Origin: Polyangiaceae bacterium
GTDB lineage: Bacteria; Myxococcota_A; Polyangia; Polyangiales; Polyangiaceae
Length of the DNA stretch: 64,000 bases
Assembly (NCBI GenBank): GCA_025936045.1
Contig: JAICUB010000011.1
Span: 91,942 to 155,941 of the forward strand
Direction: 5' to 3'
Shown: one piece after another, positions 61,804 to 64,000 of the stretch
Position numbering within the stretch: position 1 is the stretch's first letter
Layout: each line of letters opens with the position of its first letter
Notes under the pieces: model-generated
The model's input: only the letters and a program-made list of their open reading frames with translations
Told to the model about the DNA's origin: nothing
Database searches by the model: none
Position numbers and translations under genes: made by a program

Positions 61804-63539
61804 GCTACGGCACGTTCACCACGGCTTGGGCTCCATGTCCAGAAAACGGCGGCATGGAGCTTCTTGTCGGCGTCGGAGTACCGCCTCGCGAGCTGCGAGC
61901 GGTATCGAGTTCAGCCTCGCTTTCTGCGGTCGCTGCGATCGGGGGCAGCGTCTGTGCGACGCGTGTCGGCCTGCGCGGCGACGTGAGTCGGTTCGTCGCG
62001 CGGGAGCGGCGTACCGGGTCAAACCTCGCGCTCGGCGCCTGCAATCCGTGAGGCAGGCCCGGTACCGCGACCGCCTACGGGTCAAGTTCGCGGCTCAGGA
62101 AGTGACGCATCACCGAGTGACGCAAGTCCCGGTTCCGACGACGTCAGCGCCCATGCCGGAGATGACCGCCGGCAGGAAGGACGACGATGATGGTTCGATT
62201 CCAATTGTCGGGCGTTGCTCGCTTTGCGGCGCTCCGCTGCCGCTCTGGGCGCGGCGCCGAGGCCGTGCCGAGCGGCGGAGCGTGCATCGCCGCGCACCGC
62301 GTGTTCCTCGCGACCGCCCCGATGAGGGCACCAGCCGATGATCCCCAAAGAGACGGAGGCAGAAATCGTGCGCCTCTATCATGGCGAGCGCTGGCCGATC
62401 GGCACGATCGCAGGCCAGCTCGGCCTGCACCACACGACGGTGCAGCGCGTGCTGCGGGACACCGGCGTCGATCCGAAAATCGTCGCACCACGGCCGTCGA
62501 TGGCGGATCCGTTCGTGCCGTTCATCGTCGAGCAGCTCGAAAAATATCCCGGACTTCGCTCGAGCCGGCTCTTCGTCATGATCAAGGAGCGCGGTTACCC
62601 GGGCGGGCCTGATCACCTACGGCGCATCGTCAGCAGGCTGCGACCGAAGAAACCGGCAGAGGCATTCCAGCGCCTGCGCACGATGCCGGGCGAGCAAGGT
62701 CAGGTCGACTGGGCGCACTTCGGCAAGCTCCAAATAGGTCGCGCTCAGCGTTCGCTCTGGACCTTCGTGATGGTGCTGAGCTACTCGCGCCGGCTGTTCC
62801 TGCGCTTCTTTCCGGGCGCTTCCATGCCGTTCTTCGTGCGCGGCCACGTCGAGGCGTTCGCCGACTTCGGCGGTGTTCCTCGCGTCCTGCTCTACGACAA
62901 CTTGAAGGGCGCTGTCCTCGAGCGACACGGCGACGCCATCCGTTTTCACCCGACGCTGCTCGCGATGTCGGCCCACTACCGGTTCGAGGCTCGGCCCGTC
63001 GCCGTCGCGCGCGGCAACGAGAAGGGCCGCGTCGAGCGTGCCATCCGTTATATCCGCGAGGCTTTCTTCGCGGTCCGCTCCTTCACCGATCTCGCCGATC
63101 TCAATCGGCAAGCCGCTGTGTGGACCACTACAGCCGCCATCGACCGTCCTTGGGTCGAGGACCGCGAGCGCACCGTGCGGCAGGCCTTCGAGGACGAGCG
63201 CGGCATCCTTCTCCCGCTGCCGTCGGAGCCGTTTCCAGCCCACGAGCGCCTCGAAGTCGAGGTCGGCAAAACCCCGTACGTCCGCTTCGATCTCAACGAT
63301 TACTCGATCCCCCACGACAGGACACAGCGGACACTCGTCGTCTTCGCCGACCTCCAGCAAGTACGCATCGCCGACGGAAACGACGTCATCGCCACGCACG
63401 TTCGCTCTTGGGATCGCGGCCAGCAGCTCGAGCAGCGCGATCACCTCGAGCGGCTCGCCGACGAAAAACGCCGAGCTCGCGAGCACCGCGGCCTCGACAG
63501 GCTCGCTCGAGCCGCGCGCACGAGCCAGGCGTTCCTTCC
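61804..63539 (+). mobile_element. IS21-family remnant: accessory ORF plus truncated istA
   Basis: The segment starts in the middle of one attC and ends exactly at the left core of the next. It holds an accessory zinc-finger ORF and istA, coupled by ATGA, but lacks the end of istA, istB and the right terminus. It is rightward and appears unrelated to the remnant at 56.3-56.7 kb at sequence level. Confidence 0.78.
61826..62341 (+). CDS. IS21-associated small zinc-finger protein
   Basis: 171 residues in the longest reading. The recognisable part is [20 protein letters not shown] followed by [13 protein letters not shown] and [10 protein letters not shown], then [10 protein letters not shown]. 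Proteins with this Cys pattern precede IS transposase genes in related bacteria. The N-terminus may be damaged by the attC junction. The stop overlaps the istA start (ATGA). Confidence 0.58.
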   Translation: MGSMSRKRRHGASCRRRSTASRAASGIEFSLAFCGRCDRGQRLCDACRPARRRESVRRAGAAYRVKPRARRLQSVRQARYRDRLRVKFAAQEVTHHRVTQVPVPTTSAPMPEMTAGRKDDDDGSIPIVGRCSLCGAPLPLWARRRGRAERRSVHRRAPRVPRDRPDEGTSR

Positions 63540-63540
63540 G
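62338..63540 (+). pseudogene. istA: istA transposase, C-terminally truncated
   Basis: 401 codons of IS21 transposase. HTH ([19 protein letters not shown]) and the DDE triad are intact: Asp124 in GQVDWAHFG, Asp187 in [10 protein letters not shown], Glu233 in [10 protein letters not shown]. The protein ends at TSQAFL, where the attC begins; the open frame reads on through the attC to 63729 but that is not transposase. The full protein would be about 500 residues. Confidence 0.82.
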
Positions 63541-63614
63541 CCTAACGTACCAGGTTTCAGCTGCGCCGCCCGAGCGGACGCGAGACGGGCGTCTGCTGCA
63601 AACCGGAGTTGGGC
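63540..63614 (-). repeat. attC site
   Basis: 75 bp. Left core GCCTAAC (63540-63546), right core GTTGGGC (63608-63614), majority subfamily. Confidence 0.88.
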
Positions 63615-63628
63615 GGCGGTCTCCTGGG

Positions 63629-63832
63629 TTACGCTGAGCGATCATCAACCGGCGCCACCCTCGCTTCAGTGGTTGTGCCAAGGAAATGATCGGAGTCGTC
63701 GCGTCCGCGCAGCACCTCTGGCATTGTGAAGGACATGCTGGCGACGAAGTACGTGGGGTAGGCAATTGGTCCTCGGCCGGCTGGCGGTGCACCGCGGCGG
63801 ATCACGTAGGTGCCGGTGAGCTTGTCTCGCAA
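63629..63832 (-). CDS. Possible small cassette gene, unknown
   Basis: 67 codons from TTG 63832; the frame stays open further right ([14 protein letters not shown] precedes). The reading [29 protein letters not shown] looks protein-like and ends 15 bp from the attC core, as expected for a leftward cassette gene. No family recognised and the start is unclear. Confidence 0.38.
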   Translation of the reverse strand: MRDKLTGTYVIRRGAPPAGRGPIAYPTYFVASMSFTMPEVLRGRDDSDHFLGTTTEARVAPVDDRSA

Positions 63833-63930
63833 CGTCTGGCGGTTCGGATCGGTCGTCAGGTATCCGTCCGGCGAACCGCGTCCTGACGCGTTCGCGGGGA
63901 GCCGCGTAGAACGCGTGCGTGACGGACGAT

Positions 63931-64000
63931 TCAGCGGACGAAGGCGAGCAACGCTCGGCGGAGGGGATTGTCGTCGAGGCGCCGCTGAGCTTCGCCGTGC
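63931..64000 (-). CDS. C-terminal end of a gene cut by the window edge
   Basis: Minus-strand frame reading HGEAQRRLDDNPLRRALL followed by AFVR and TGA. Composition looks coding; too short to identify. It could be the same gene as the previous entry separated by a frameshift. Confidence 0.28.
   Translation of the reverse strand, partial: HGEAQRRLDDNPLRRALLAFVR

Larger units (their letters stand above)
53596..64000 (-). mobile_element. Chromosomal integron cassette array
   Basis: Ten attC-type sites (two of them half sites) separate small gene cassettes across at least 10.4 kb. The sites share cores GCCTAAC/GTCCAAC on the left and GTTRRRY on the right, with ~75 bp spacing and palindromic interiors. 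Most cassette genes run leftward with attC at the 3' end, so attI and the integrase should lie to the right, outside the window. No integrase gene is seen. Base composition is visibly less GC-rich than the backbone. Confidence 0.88.

Noticed and set aside
63541..63729. Extension of istA through the attC
   Set aside because: The peptide after TSQAFL is just the attC read in frame; the same peptide type appears at other attC sites.
63919..64000. Plus-strand ORF starting at GTG 63919
   Set aside because: Acidic, short and cut by the window edge; the minus-strand reading looks more protein-like.

Overview
This 64 kb window is high-GC DNA, almost certainly from a myxobacterium of the Polyangia / Polyangiales type. 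The signs are a Hanks-type Ser/Thr kinase, a FrzS-like pseudo-receiver/coiled-coil protein, a zinc-ribbon protein with an AgmX/PglI-like tail, many lipoproteins, ECF sigma factors and PSCyt/HzsA-like cytochrome lipoproteins. The first ~53 kb is dense chromosomal backbone. Many genes overlap by ATGA, GTGA or TGATG, and GTG and TTG starts are common. No rRNA, tRNA or CRISPR was seen.

Layout. 0-4.8 kb: PBP1A (cut by the window edge), a kinase coupled to it, PgeF and the zinc-ribbon protein. 4.8-10.9 kb: a five-gene operon (FkbH, acyl carrier protein, SGNH protein, 44-residue membrane microprotein, MBOAT) that mirrors the Dlt teichoic-acid acylation machine but has FkbH as the loading enzyme; a methyltransferase and a VOC protein diverge from it. 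10.9-17.4 kb: three secreted proteins (two c-type cytochrome/beta-propeller lipoproteins around a HEAT protein). 17.5-23.7 kb: hisIE, the frzS-like gene, and a coupled run of punA, cdd, bpt and an unknown gene. 23.8-28.5 kb: an ECF sigma/FecR pair, two lipoproteins, infA and a GH113 hydrolase. 28.6-42 kb: lytic transglycosylase, GFA protein, MFS efflux, priA, aspartate kinase, a second ECF sigma factor, thioredoxin and a GNAT. 42-48.2 kb: Gly-rich lipoproteins, a GDSL protein, a FliO-SctR pair and a porin-like protein, the central part lying between two inverted copies of a 33-bp repeat. 48.3-53.6 kb: small accessory enzymes in mixed orientation.

53.6-64 kb is the most striking region: a chromosomal integron cassette array. 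I find eight attC sites with both end cores recognisable (seven canonical, one short with a degenerate left core) and two half sites. Each has an RYYYAAC-type left core, a structured centre and a GTTRRRY right core, in two sequence subfamilies. Most cassette genes read leftward with their attC at the left (3') end, and several use the TAA inside the attC core as their stop. This predicts attI and the integrase to the right of the window. Cargo includes a TetR/flavin monooxygenase pair, a nucleotidyltransferase pair, DUF1272, a HAD phosphatase, an LRR protein with a broken XRE regulator, a possible uracil-DNA-glycosylase-like protein, and a HigBA-type toxin-antitoxin module that faces the opposite way under a perfect palindromic operator. 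Two IS21-family remnants interrupt cassettes.

Functional themes are envelope building and modification (PBP1A, Slt, the Dlt-like operon, MBOAT, lipoproteins), signalling (kinase, FrzS, sigma/FecR), and a lower-GC accessory zone carrying resistance-, regulation- and stabilisation-type genes.
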